A DNA stretch of 23,753 bases, from the IMG/VR virus record IMGVR_UViG_3300031952_004728, positions 1 through 23,753 of that record, one strand, 5' to 3'. Source of the DNA: a virus. The notes beneath the pieces are model-generated. The model was not told where the DNA came from and made no database searches. It saw nothing but the letters and a program-made list of their open reading frames with translations. This document shows, piece after piece, positions 13,461-20,362 of this stretch; position 1 is the first letter of the stretch, and the number at the start of each line of letters is the position of its first letter. The translations under genes were made by a program, and so were the position numbers.

Positions 13461-13706
13461 ATGCAACGGCCAGAGGTTCTTATTCAGGACTTTACCAGCA
13501 TCGATGAGGCGATGACGGAACTCGGTCGTCGACTAGAAGAAGAGGCTCAGTCTTGGAGCGGCCTAATCGTCGGACTCGCCATAAACGTGATGTTCTCTCA
13601 CGTGCTGGAGGGCGGCGACGACGAGGATCGATACGAGGCCGCGTTACAGGAGCGGGGACATCCAGATACTAATCCTCGTCTCCATTTTACGATTAAGTTC
13701 TCTTAG
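13461..13706 (+). CDS. Hypothetical protein (81 aa)
   Basis: ATG 13461 has AAAGGACGG upstream at moderate spacing. The frame is open further upstream, but that part lies over the HNH gene and lacks a better start. The protein begins MQRPEVLIQDFTSIDEAMTE and is helical, with a short hydrophobic stretch (SGLIVGLAINVMFSHVL, about 33-49) and a charged acidic region after it. The C-terminus (PRLHFTIKFS) is beta-like. No family is recognised. It converges on the minus-strand gene ending at 13741; the 34-bp gap holds GGGGT...ACCCC, a weak hairpin. Confidence 0.55.
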   Translation: MQRPEVLIQDFTSIDEAMTELGRRLEEEAQSWSGLIVGLAINVMFSHVLEGGDDEDRYEAALQERGHPDTNPRLHFTIKFS

Positions 13707-13740
13707 CGAGGGGTCAGCGACGTCACCCCGGCCAGTGGGG

Positions 13741-14073
13741 CTACTCGTGGATAACCCGGGCTTGTCGTGTAGGTTTATGCGAGTCAACGAGTTTGCCGAT
13801 TGCCTTCGCCACTGCGGGGTGAAGTTCCACCGCTCCCTCATCTACGGCTCCGTACATCTGAGCAGGGGTGTCATAGAACCGTGCGTGCTCAGCAAGGAGC
13901 TGCTCAACGCTGATGAGTTCCGTGACGACGGCGTCTCCGTTCCAGCCCATGAGATCTATGAAATATCGGCCTTGCCCGAGCGCCTGACGGATGAGCCCCT
14001 GCGACATTACCAGCCCGTCCTCGTCTCTCAGGTGTACGAACTTGCCAACAAGCAAGTCAGTCTTCTCGGTCAT
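13741..14073 (-). CDS. Hypothetical small beta-barrel-like protein (110 aa)
   Basis: ATG 14073 follows AGGAGG at 8 nt. The N-terminal half (LLVGKFVHLRDEDGLVMSQG, then LGQGRYFIDLMGWNGD) resembles SH3- or KOW-like barrels in strand pattern. The C-terminal half is helical (SVEQLLAEHARFYDTPAQMY). It is the last gene of the minus-strand block that starts near 17.4 kb and includes ParB. No function is assigned. Confidence 0.65.
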   Translation of the reverse strand: MTEKTDLLVGKFVHLRDEDGLVMSQGLIRQALGQGRYFIDLMGWNGDAVVTELISVEQLLAEHARFYDTPAQMYGAVDEGAVELHPAVAKAIGKLVDSHKPTRQARVIHE

Positions 14074-14075
14074 GG

Positions 14076-14162
14076 CTAATCCTCCTCAAATGGAACAGCA
14101 AAACGAAATAGTAGACCGTCTTGACATCTGACTCTGAGCGATCGGCAGTGCAGCTGTTCCAT
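14076..14162 (-). CDS. Short coupled ORF (28 aa)
   Basis: ATG 14162 lies 3 bp after the TGA of the upstream gene, and TAG 14076-14078 lies 2 bp before the next ATG. It encodes MEQLHCRSLRVRCQDGLLFR plus eight more residues. The ribosome binding site of the next gene is within its 3' end. The interval is also bounded by a perfect 9-bp inverted repeat (TGGAACAGC / GCTGTTCCA at 14091-14099 and 14153-14161), so it could instead be a regulatory RNA structure. Confidence 0.35.
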   Translation of the reverse strand: MEQLHCRSLRVRCQDGLLFRFAVPFEED

Positions 14163-14165
14163 GGC

Positions 14166-14405
14166 TCAGTCATTGGGGCACGGGTCCTTGAACTTTGGTA
14201 TGTACTTGGGCACCTTTGGCTTGCGCGGCTTGCCGGACAAACGGGTAACGAGCCCGCGCCGGGTCAGGTCTCGAGCGCATTCCAAGCAGAGTCGTAGACG
14301 TCTTCCGTCATCGCATCGGTAGGCGACAACGACGGCATCTGAGCGACAGACATCCTCGTTTGGCCATACTTTTTCGAGATCACAGAGCGGCGTTCTGCGT
14401 GGCAT
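14166..14405 (-). CDS. Cys-rich small protein (79 aa)
   Basis: Cys at 8, 20, 31, 40 and 43 (RLCLECARDLTRRG) suggest a zinc-binding treble clef or ribbon. The C-terminal third is basic and Pro/Lys-rich (KPRKPKVPKYIPKFKDP), fitting nucleic-acid binding. ATG 14405 has AAGGAAG upstream. A promoter/operator region with TAGATC half-sites lies just ahead (14428-14455). No exact family is recognised. Confidence 0.7.
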   Translation of the reverse strand: MPRRTPLCDLEKVWPNEDVCRSDAVVVAYRCDDGRRLRLCLECARDLTRRGLVTRLSGKPRKPKVPKYIPKFKDPCPND

Positions 14406-14427
14406 TTTTGACTTCCTTACTTCCTGT

Positions 14428-14455
14428 TAGATCATAGATCTACGGATCTACTGTA
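14428..14455 (-). promoter_or_regulatory. TAGATC operator cluster with TACAGT -10-like element
   Basis: TAGATC (14428), TAGATCTA (14435-14442, a perfect palindrome) and GATCTA (14445-14450) are closely spaced in the 56-bp gap between the ParB gene and the 14405 gene. The minus-strand TACAGT (14455-14450) overlaps the first half-site. TACAGTAGATC also occurs before the gene at 16278. It is a likely repressor-controlled promoter. Confidence 0.45.
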
Positions 14456-14461
14456 AGTCAT

Positions 14462-15829
14462 TTAGTAGGAGGGCTTCTCAGGCTTCGTTGCTCGCCACAC
14501 CCCGACACCTTCACCGACGACGAGACCATGTCGCTCGAGTTCAGTCATGTCTACCTCGAGACGGTCGGGATGATAGTCGTCTCCATACCCCAGCCGTTCC
14601 AGTAACTGATCCTTGTTGAGAGGTCCGTCGGCGTCTTGTAGGATTCGAAACAGCGTGAACTGCCTCGTCTTGAGTCCGTCAAGGCGTGGGTCAGGTGGTG
14701 GTGGGGGCGACAATGGTCTAGGTTCTGGCGGGGCCGCTCGTTCTTTCGGTGCGTATCCCAGGCGATCAAGGAGCTGGCCGGCTGCCCCACGTACTGACTT
14801 GAGGGACTTCACGAGGTCTGTAGAACCGCCGGTGTCACCAAATCGTTCGACGGCGTGAACGAAGTCGAGTCCGTGTCTAATCACGGCATCCTCAGGATCG
14901 CGACGTCGCGATGGGGCAGCGGATGACTTGGATTTTGGTGCTGAGTCAATGACCGCGTCGGGTGCGAGAACCTGTACCTGAGCCTCCGTAAAACTGCCCT
15001 TTTCGCCGCCCTGGATGAGGTTGATGAGTTGCTCGGCCTTGTCCTGGTCGTTCTGTTCGGCGCATAGTCCGGCGACAACCGCGCGAACCGCCTGGGTTGG
15101 CACGAAGCCTCTAGTCGTCTCTTCGGCGAGCTTGTCAACCAGCGACTGTCGGTGCGCCGGCGGGCATCGGCGACGGATGATAGCCACGGCGTCTCTGGTT
15201 AGTTGGTCTTCACTGAGTGCTGTCTGAAGCGCCGGTGGCACGTCGTCGGGGTCAACATAGGCATCCGAAATGCGTCGACTGACCCACATGGCAGACTTGC
15301 CCACCAGCAGAGCTAGTTCACGGGTGCTGCCCGGTTCAAACCCTGGGGGTCTACCGCCCTTAGGGTTTTTGTAACGCGATGTTACAGGAACCTCCAACAT
15401 TGGAAGTTCCCCCTGGCGACGAAGGTCACGTAGGTGAACCAGCGCGTTGGAGGCATCCCTGTCGCCCAACTCGTTGTGCTGAAGGTTTTCGATGACCTGC
15501 CGCAGGAACCGTTGTGCCGGCGTAAGGCCAGTAACACGCAGAACGGGCACCGTCTTGAGTCCGGCCTTGAGAGCACCGCGCCATCGCAGTTCGCCCGTCA
15601 CGATGATATTGTCGCCGTTAACCTCAATCGGTTTGATAACGCCGCGCCCCGGGGTGATAGTTTCCAGCCGCGTGATGCTGGCGGCCATGTCGTTGATCTC
15701 TTCCTCGCTGATGTCCCTGCGTGGCTGGTTGGGGTCAGGTTTAAGAGACTTAGGACTGACGTACTCGATGACAACAGGAGACTGACCGTCAGGTTTCTCG
15801 TTGACGACAGGAACGTCGGGCTTAACCAT
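14462..15829 (-). CDS. parB: ParB-like partition/regulatory protein (455 aa)
   Basis: The N-terminal ParB/Srx domain has PDPNQPRRDIS (about 31-41), ITPGRGVIKPIEV and GELRWRGALKAG in place of the canonical GERRxRAA box. Next come IENLQHNELGDRDA, the ENLQRxDL motif, and an HTH (STRELALLVGKSAMWVSRRI). A Gly/Pro/Lys-rich insert (PKGGRPPGFEPGS) precedes the HTH. A Pro-rich linker leads to a C-terminal winged-helix-like part (FTLFRILQDADGPLNKDQLL). The canonical role is parS binding and DNA segregation with ParA. No ParA or canonical parS is seen, so a regulatory or partner-dependent role is possible. ATG 15829 is chosen over GTG 15838 because AGAGGAG then has normal spacing. Confidence 0.88.
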   Translation of the reverse strand: MVKPDVPVVNEKPDGQSPVVIEYVSPKSLKPDPNQPRRDISEEEINDMAASITRLETITPGRGVIKPIEVNGDNIIVTGELRWRGALKAGLKTVPVLRVTGLTPAQRFLRQVIENLQHNELGDRDASNALVHLRDLRRQGELPMLEVPVTSRYKNPKGGRPPGFEPGSTRELALLVGKSAMWVSRRISDAYVDPDDVPPALQTALSEDQLTRDAVAIIRRRCPPAHRQSLVDKLAEETTRGFVPTQAVRAVVAGLCAEQNDQDKAEQLINLIQGGEKGSFTEAQVQVLAPDAVIDSAPKSKSSAAPSRRRDPEDAVIRHGLDFVHAVERFGDTGGSTDLVKSLKSVRGAAGQLLDRLGYAPKERAAPPEPRPLSPPPPPDPRLDGLKTRQFTLFRILQDADGPLNKDQLLERLGYGDDYHPDRLEVDMTELERHGLVVGEGVGVWRATKPEKPSY

Positions 15830-15830
15830 A

Positions 15831-16172
15831 CTACTCACTCCTCTTAGGTTCTAGGATGGCGCACAGGTTATCCAGCGCCTGCCGTACTGCCGGCCGGCTG
15901 CCAAATTGAGACACATACTCCGATGCCAGCAGGGTGAAGGCCTCGAGCGCGAAGGCGAACGATAGCAGTTCCGTCGGCTGGGCCAGCTTCTCGTCACGCT
16001 CGATGTAACGCGCCAGCAGACACGTGACCTGAGCGAGCGTCAGGTGAGGGTTCTGAGCGGCCACGAGATTGATGGCGTCGAGGTATGAGTAGTGTCCGAG
16101 GTGGGCGACGCGAAGGAGACGTGGATCAATCCACTCGACGAGACCGTTAGACCCGGGTTTGTTCTTGGTCAT
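15831..16172 (-). CDS. Helical hypothetical protein upstream of ParB (113 aa)
   Basis: ATG 16172 follows GAGAGGAAAG. The frame is open upstream but overlaps a small leader ORF. The protein is all helical (YLDAINLVAAQNPHLTLAQV, then LLSFAFALEAFTLLASEYVS). It sits directly before parB, with a 1-bp gap between stop and ATG, where ParA would be expected. There is no Walker motif, so it is not ParA. It might be a small ParB partner, but that is only positional. Confidence 0.65.
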   Translation of the reverse strand: MTKNKPGSNGLVEWIDPRLLRVAHLGHYSYLDAINLVAAQNPHLTLAQVTCLLARYIERDEKLAQPTELLSFAFALEAFTLLASEYVSQFGSRPAVRQALDNLCAILEPKRSE

Positions 16173-16188
16173 AGACTTTCCTCTCTCT

Positions 16189-16278
16189 TCAGCCGATTTC
16201 GTCCTCTCCAAGGGAGGCGATGGTGCCCGAGATCGGCCAACCCCGGGCACCGACTGCGTGACGAGGAGAGGTAGTCAT
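16189..16278 (-). CDS. Short leader ORF before ParB operon (29 aa)
   Basis: ATG 16278 to TGA 16189 encodes MTTSPRHAVGARGWPISGTI plus nine residues. It follows the TACAGT element by 10 bp, so translation would be almost leaderless. Its stop overlaps the ribosome binding site region of the next gene (16172). Coding potential is uncertain; a leader peptide role is possible. Confidence 0.35.
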   Translation of the reverse strand: MTTSPRHAVGARGWPISGTIASLGEDEIG

Positions 16279-16288
16279 CGTCTGATCT

Positions 16289-16297
16289 ACTGTACCC
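16289..16297 (-). promoter_or_regulatory. GGGTACAGT promoter element for ParB operon
   Basis: The minus strand reads CCTGGGTACAGTAGATC. It differs by one base from the CCTGGGTATAGT before two HNH genes and shares TACAGTAGATC with the site at 14428-14455. It is the likely start of the 16278-to-14462 transcript. Confidence 0.5.
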
Positions 16298-16343
16298 AGG
16301 TCTCCAACACTGAAGACGCTGGACCGAGCGAATCGTTGCATGA

Positions 16344-16610
16344 TCATCGCTTGCTCTTTCGTTGACGCCGGCCAGCAGGACAGCGTGGTCGTTTGTGTGG
16401 TTCTGGGGTCGGGCAGGACATGATATCAGGTCGTGGTATCGCCCCAGCTCGTGCGCAGTTGGGCTTGCCACAAATAAGACCTTCCAGACCGGATGCGAAC
16501 ACTCTCGTTTTCCTGGTCTTTGCCTTCAGTGGCTCACGACAAACAGCACAGACAGGTCCCTCCGGAAGTTTGACCTCGGGCTCAACCCCGGGTGTCGTTT
16601 GATTGGCCAT
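16344..16610 (-). CDS. Zinc-ribbon hypothetical protein (88 aa)
   Basis: C21-x2-C24 (VCAVCREPL) and C47-x4-C52 (LICGKPNCARAG) form a likely zinc ribbon. The C-terminus is strongly basic (KRPRCPAGRRQRKSKR). ATG 16610 has GAGGTC upstream. The pattern resembles short phage proteins with a C-x2-C ... C-x4-C fold. Function is unknown; nucleic-acid binding is likely from composition. Confidence 0.65.
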   Translation of the reverse strand: MANQTTPGVEPEVKLPEGPVCAVCREPLKAKTRKTRVFASGLEGLICGKPNCARAGAIPRPDIMSCPTPEPHKRPRCPAGRRQRKSKR

Positions 16611-16640
16611 TTATTGTGACCTCGATTGGCGATTCTGGTA

Positions 16641-16964
16641 TTATTCCTTTGGCGTGGCCCAGCGACAGTTACCCGGCTCGTAATCGCCATCGTTGTCGGG
16701 ATAACGGTCAATGGTCATGCCCTCTGGTCGTTCGCCCATGTCGGCCAAGAAGTTCTCGAAGACCTTCCAGCGTTCACAGACCCTGATTCCCCTGCCACCG
16801 TAGTATTTGTTATTTAGGTCGCGACAACGACTAAGCATGCTGCGCCAAGTGTAGTAGGTCGGTTGCGGACGAGGTTGACCACCACGACGCTTGGCCTCTA
16901 GCCAAGCAGCGGCAGCATACACAGCGGCTTCTCTTGATTCTCTGTTAACGGGACTTGTGGTCAT
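16641..16964 (-). CDS. AP2/HNH-type homing endonuclease-like protein (107 aa)
   Basis: Residues 36-107 follow a widespread phage family: [60 protein letters not shown], then [12 protein letters not shown]. The family is linked to AP2/HNH-type mobile endonucleases. The N-terminus ([10 protein letters not shown]) is helical and variable. ATG 16964 has AAGAGG at 6 nt. An alternative start at 17105 overlaps the previous stop (ATGA) and would add 47 basic residues; it lacks a good ribosome binding site. The protein ends soon after the last motif, so it may be slightly short. Confidence 0.8.
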   Translation of the reverse strand: MTTSPVNRESREAAVYAAAAWLEAKRRGGQPRPQPTYYTWRSMLSRCRDLNNKYYGGRGIRVCERWKVFENFLADMGERPEGMTIDRYPDNDGDYEPGNCRWATPKE

Positions 16965-17101
16965 TGAGAACCTCTTTATGATCACACCCGCGGGGATACC
17001 CCTTGAATTACCAGATTTTGATTCTGTGCGCCGTTCACGTCTGGAAAAGCATCCTTCTCTAGATACGGGTGCACACTTCGACAGAAAAGCGTCGCTCGGC
17101 G

Positions 17102-17374
17102 TCATCCTTGTGCCCCAGATATGTTCTCGGGCGTCACCAGTACAGGGTCGCCAACATGCACGGACACGCCGACGAGCTTCTTGCTCTGCGTCATGATGTC
17201 AACCGCCACGATCAGTCGGTGTCTGCGGATCGGCGCGGTCCACTTGCGCAGTCGGGCGGCTTGCTGGCGATGGGCGACGTTGACGTATTTCTTACGCTTG
17301 GAATAGTCTGGCTGGAGGTCAAGTCTCTCTTGGCAACCACATGCACAGTACTTTTTACGTCTTCCTTTTGGCAT
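17102..17374 (-). CDS. Cys/His-containing hypothetical protein (90 aa)
   Basis: The N-terminal motif [12 protein letters not shown] (C10, C12, C14) followed by [17 protein letters not shown] is a small metal-binding pattern seen in short phage proteins. The C-terminal half is beta-rich ([20 protein letters not shown], then [12 protein letters not shown]). ATG 17374 has GAGGAGGG at about 8 nt. It is the first gene of the minus-strand block and is divergent from the cassette island at 17.58 kb. Function unknown. Confidence 0.65.
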   Translation of the reverse strand: MPKGRRKKYCACGCQERLDLQPDYSKRKKYVNVAHRQQAARLRKWTAPIRRHRLIVAVDIMTQSKKLVGVSVHVGDPVLVTPENISGAQG

Positions 17375-17501
17375 GAGTCATACCCTCCTCACTTTTTACC
17401 ATACCCATATTGTGAGGTTAACCAGTTGTAGATAGCACATAGGCGTTGAATTAGGAGGTCCAGAATCTACGCCACGGCATCTTCAGCGGCGCCCTGGTAG
17501 G

Positions 17502-17518
17502 ATGCCACGTGGTGGCAT
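17502..17518. promoter_or_regulatory. 17-bp inverted repeat, candidate operator
   Basis: ATGCCAC-GTG-GTGGCAT has perfect 7-bp arms around a 3-bp centre. It lies between divergent genes, about 60 bp upstream of the promoter-like sequence at 17579. A dimeric regulator could bind it. No gene is evident in the 17375-17578 gap. Confidence 0.45.
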
Positions 17519-17578
17519 GTAAGGTGCCCCTGCGTGAGACGAGACTGGCGCGCAAAAGAGAGCTGAGGGGCCGTCTCC

Positions 17579-17607
17579 TTGCTAACCCTCGCGGCTGCGA
17601 GTAGGAT
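17579..17607 (+). promoter_or_regulatory. Cassette promoter 1
   Basis: TTGCTA and TAGGAT are separated by 17 bp. The spacer holds CTCGC-GGCT-GCGAG, a short inverted repeat. The block is clearly related to the sequences at 19836 and 20462 and begins cassette 1. Confidence 0.6.
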
Positions 17608-17626
17608 GAGGATGTCAAGGTGCAGT

Positions 17627-17719
17627 ATGACAGCTAGGCGACGAGCCGCGCGGCCGCCTGATCCTCGGCCTTTCGGGCACAGCGTGATCCGCCTGCCACG
17701 CCGGAAGGCGGAGGAGTGA
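17627..17719 (+). CDS. Doubtful Arg-rich leader ORF (30 aa)
   Basis: ATG 17627 to TGA 17719 encodes MTARRRAARPPDPRPFGHSV plus ten residues. It lies in the 5' leader of cassette 1, and its end overlaps the ribosome binding site of the 17732 gene. Only a weak AAGG precedes it. It may be a leader peptide or not coding. Confidence 0.25.
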   Translation: MTARRRAARPPDPRPFGHSVIRLPRRKAEE

Positions 17720-17731
17720 GGGGCAATAGAA

Positions 17732-18076
17732 ATGCATGATATCGTGACGAACGCCCTCCCGCTTGGAGGGGGCGTGGTGGTCGGAGGAGTCATAACCCTC
17801 GTCAGTTCATGGGTTTTCTACTGTAGGACTGCCAAGGATCTGGAGCGTGAGGCGGCGAAGCTCAGAAGGCAGAACACACTGATGCTGCGTGTTATGGAAG
17901 AAGGCGGGTTAGCCGAATTGAATCAAGACGAATCCGGCGAATTCACCGGTATCATTTTCAAAGGAGGCGCGTGCCTGAAGGGTCGCGCGTCCCTGAGGGC
18001 CTCGGGGACGGTGGTTGAGGGCCAGCGGTCGTCAGTGGGAGCACCGGATCAAAGCATCGGCAATCAGAATGGCTGA
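17732..18076 (+). CDS. Membrane-anchored coiled-coil protein (114 aa)
   Basis: Residues 8-30 form one membrane helix (ALPLGGGVVVGGVITLVSSW). A charged coiled-coil-like segment follows (CRTAKDLEREAAKLRRQNTL, 31-50, continuing to about 57). The C-terminal half is Gly/Ser-rich and beta-like (GIIFKGGACLKGRASLRASG). GGAGGAG lies upstream of ATG 17732. This plan (short N-terminal anchor, coiled coil, Gly-rich tail) recalls small proteins I know from Chloroflexota genomes, from memory. It overlaps the methyltransferase start by 8 nt, so the two are coupled. Confidence 0.65.
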   Translation: MHDIVTNALPLGGGVVVGGVITLVSSWVFYCRTAKDLEREAAKLRRQNTLMLRVMEEGGLAELNQDESGEFTGIIFKGGACLKGRASLRASGTVVEGQRSSVGAPDQSIGNQNG

Positions 18077-19739
18077 ACTAAAGACCAACGTCCTCTACTA
18101 TGGCGACAACCTAGACATTCTGCGGAATCACATCCCGCACGAATCGGTAGACCTTATCTACCTTGACCCACCGTTTAACTCCAACCGCTCGTACAACGTG
18201 CTCTTCCGCGAATCCGGCGGTGCGAGCAGCGAGGCGCAGATCGAGGCGTTTGAGGACACCTGGCGGTGGGGACCGACGGCGCAGGGAGCCTACGAGGAGG
18301 TTATGACGGGGCCGCATCAGCAGGTGGCGCGGACGCTGCGAGCGATGGTGGACGGCCTGGGCCACAATGACGTCACCGCCTACCTGAGCATGATGGCCAT
18401 CCGCCTGGTGGAGTTATACCGGGTGCTGAAGCCTACCGGCTCGATGTACCTGCACTGCGACCCGACAGCCGGACCGTACCTGCGGGTGCTTATGGACAGT
18501 ATTTTCGAGGTCAAACGCTTCCGTAACGAAATCGTCTGGAAGCGCACCCACGCACACAGCGGAGCCAATCGTTTCGGTGCCGTCCACGACACGATCCTGA
18601 TGTATGGAAAGTCCGAACAGGGGACTTGGAACATTCAGACAACCGCATACAGCGCACAATATTCCGAGACATTCTTCCGGTTCGCCGACGATGATGGGCG
18701 ACGGTATCGCTCGACCATCCTCACCGGTTCCGGGATTCGACACGGGGCATCCGGGGAGCCGTGGCGCGGGATTGACCCGACCGCATCGGGCCGCCACTGG
18801 GCGATTCCCGGATATGTGCGACCGCTTCTCGGCGATGCCGCAGATGCTGATGTGCAGGGTGCTCTTGACCGTCTTGATTCGATAGGTCGCATCCTCTGGC
18901 CGTCCAAAGCTGGCGGAATCCCCTCGTTCAAGCAATACATCGATGACATGGCGGGCACGCAGATCAACGATGTCTGGACCGATATACCGCCCATCTCGGC
19001 ACAAGCTAAGGAGCGACTGGGTTATCCCACTCAGAAGCCCCTTGCGCTCTTGGAGCGCGTCATCACCGCATCGTCGAACCCCGGCGACGTCGTGCTCGAC
19101 CCGTTCTGCGGCTGCGGTACCGCTGTGCACGCCGCCCAGAAGCTCGGCCGCTGCTGGATCGGCATCGACGTCACCTATCTGGCCATCAACCTCATCGAGC
19201 GCCGCATGACCGACGCCTTCCCAGGCCTGGCAGTGGAGGTAGAGGGGGCTCCGAAGGACTTCGCTAGCGCCCGCGATCTGGCCCACCGCGACAAGTGGCA
19301 GTTCCAGTGGTGGGCGCTGACTAGACTAGACGCGCAGCCAGTTGCGGGAAAGAAAAAGGGCTCGGACAAGGGCATCGACGGTGTCATCCCCTTCTTTGCC
19401 GGTCCCAAGGAGGACTATAAACGAGTGATCGTCTCGGTGAAGGGCGGCGAACACGTCAACGTGGTGATGGTGCGCGACCTGAAGGGTGTCCTAGAACGCG
19501 AGAAGGAGTCCATCGGCATTCTCCTGACACTCGCGCCGCCCACCAAGGACATGGTCACGGAAGCAGCGGCGTCGGGATTGTATAACAGTGAGTTCTGGGG
19601 TCGTAAGTTTCCGCGGCTCCAAATCATGACAATTGAGGAAATGCTCGGCGGCAAGAAGCCAGACATGCCCTGGGGCAAAGTCCCGTTCGCCAAGGCACCG
19701 ACGGAAAAAGAGAGGGGCGAGCAGGAGACTCTACTATGA
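18069..19739 (+). CDS. Beta-class DNA methyltransferase with fused Mrr-like nuclease domain (556 aa)
   Basis: Motif IV LDPPFNS (32-38) precedes TQKP (321-324) and motif I DPFCGCGTA (344-352). This order marks a beta-class N6-adenine or N4-cytosine methyltransferase. After about 405 an Mrr/PD-(D/E)XK-like domain follows: DKGIDGVIPF (D437), VIVSVKGG (S456-V-K458), then VRDLKGVLEREKESIGILLT and TLAPPTKDM. Proteins with this fusion are thought to both modify and cut DNA, or to sense modification. ATG 18069 is chosen because an upstream extension only overlaps the 17732 gene; start and stop overlap as ATGGCTGA. The stop overlaps the micropeptide start (ATGA). All key residues look present. Specificity is unknown. 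Confidence 0.92.
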   Translation: MAELKTNVLYYGDNLDILRNHIPHESVDLIYLDPPFNSNRSYNVLFRESGGASSEAQIEAFEDTWRWGPTAQGAYEEVMTGPHQQVARTLRAMVDGLGHNDVTAYLSMMAIRLVELYRVLKPTGSMYLHCDPTAGPYLRVLMDSIFEVKRFRNEIVWKRTHAHSGANRFGAVHDTILMYGKSEQGTWNIQTTAYSAQYSETFFRFADDDGRRYRSTILTGSGIRHGASGEPWRGIDPTASGRHWAIPGYVRPLLGDAADADVQGALDRLDSIGRILWPSKAGGIPSFKQYIDDMAGTQINDVWTDIPPISAQAKERLGYPTQKPLALLERVITASSNPGDVVLDPFCGCGTAVHAAQKLGRCWIGIDVTYLAINLIERRMTDAFPGLAVEVEGAPKDFASARDLAHRDKWQFQWWALTRLDAQPVAGKKKGSDKGIDGVIPFFAGPKEDYKRVIVSVKGGEHVNVVMVRDLKGVLEREKESIGILLTLAPPTKDMVTEAAASGLYNSEFWGRKFPRLQIMTIEEMLGGKKPDMPWGKVPFAKAPTEKERGEQETLL

Positions 19740-19828
19740 AAGGCTGGCTCCTCGTCCTGACCCTCGTCAACCTCCTCTTAGCCAACGCCATCGTCTGGTT
19801 CGTGATAGCGATGGGGTGGCCTAAGTGA
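19736..19828 (+). CDS. MKGWL membrane micropeptide, copy 1 (30 aa)
   Basis: ATG 19736 overlaps the methyltransferase stop (ATGA). The peptide starts MKGWLLVLTLVNLLLANAIV and ends WFVIAMGWPK: one membrane helix with Lys at each end and Trp at the borders. It is paralogous to 20363-20452 and 21799-21882. Its first 38 nt differ from copy 2 at one base, and its last 19 nt are identical to copy 3. Conservation of the protein pattern across copies supports translation. Function is unknown; small hydrophobic peptides of this size include type I toxins, holin-like peptides and subunits of membrane complexes. It ends 7 bp before the next cassette promoter. Confidence 0.7.
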   Translation: MKGWLLVLTLVNLLLANAIVWFVIAMGWPK

Positions 19829-19835
19829 GACATCC

Positions 19836-19865
19836 TTTCCAACCCCCGCCGGCTGCGCGTAGGAT
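19836..19865 (+). promoter_or_regulatory. Cassette promoter 2
   Basis: TTTCCA and TAGGAT with an 18-bp spacer align with cassette promoters 1 and 3. GAGG at 19866-19869 may serve as ribosome binding site for ATG 19875, so the leader would be only a few bases. Confidence 0.5.
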
Positions 19866-19874
19866 GAGGCCAGA

Positions 19875-20324
19875 ATGGCAGATATCATAGTCCCGTGGCG
19901 CAAGCGACCCGTAGCGTGTGCCGATTGCGGGTACTTGTGCTACCACCGTGCTGGGAAGCTGGGGGAAGTGCCGCCGAGCGTGCGCAGAGGGGGCGAAGAG
20001 CACGGCTGGGAGTACTTGGAGAATGTCGACTGCTTCAAGCACGCCTCCGACGTGTTCGGCGAGACCGGCGTACCGATGTTGGGGAAGCCTGACCGGTTCG
20101 GCCAGGACAGTGTCGATCATGCCGCCGTTCGAGCCGCACTGGCCAAGAAGCGCGATTGTCGATTCTTCTACCGCTACCGGCCTGGCTACGACGCGTCTCT
20201 TCACAGGGACTTGCAGGATCAAGAGCGCCGTGATACGGCCGCCCGCGTCTGGAATTTTGTCTTCGTCCTTCTAGGAGGCGGGTTGGCACTCCTGGGAACA
20301 GTGGTTGCTCTCCTCTTAAGGTAA
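19875..20324 (+). CDS. Cys-motif, tail-anchored membrane protein (149 aa)
   Basis: An N-terminal metal-binding motif (C15-x2-C18-x3-C22 in ACADCGYLCYH) is followed by a soluble region with conserved-looking charged and aromatic residues (EYLENVDCFKHASDVF, about 46-61). The C-terminal 25 residues are one membrane helix ending in Arg (FVFVLLGGGLALLGTVVALL). This tail-anchored layout places the Cys domain in the cytoplasm. It is the only large gene of cassette 2, between promoter 2 and micropeptide 2. Family not recognised. Confidence 0.7.
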   Translation: MADIIVPWRKRPVACADCGYLCYHRAGKLGEVPPSVRRGGEEHGWEYLENVDCFKHASDVFGETGVPMLGKPDRFGQDSVDHAAVRAALAKKRDCRFFYRYRPGYDASLHRDLQDQERRDTAARVWNFVFVLLGGGLALLGTVVALLLR

Positions 20325-20362
20325 ACACGGCGGCTCCTACCGTACGGGGAGGAGGTACTGGC

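Noticed and set aside
14091-14161. 71-nt stretch bounded by perfect 9-bp inverted repeat, size of a tRNA
   Set aside because: No T-loop (GTTCRA) or plausible anticodon arm on either strand; it also fits a coupled 28-codon ORF.
17467-17793. Minus-strand 108-codon frame across cassette promoter 1
   Set aside because: Pro/Thr-rich low-complexity start, no ribosome binding site, and it runs across regulatory sequence.
18414-19286. 290-codon antisense frame over the methyltransferase
   Set aside because: The plus strand encodes clear methyltransferase motifs throughout; the antisense product has no domain.
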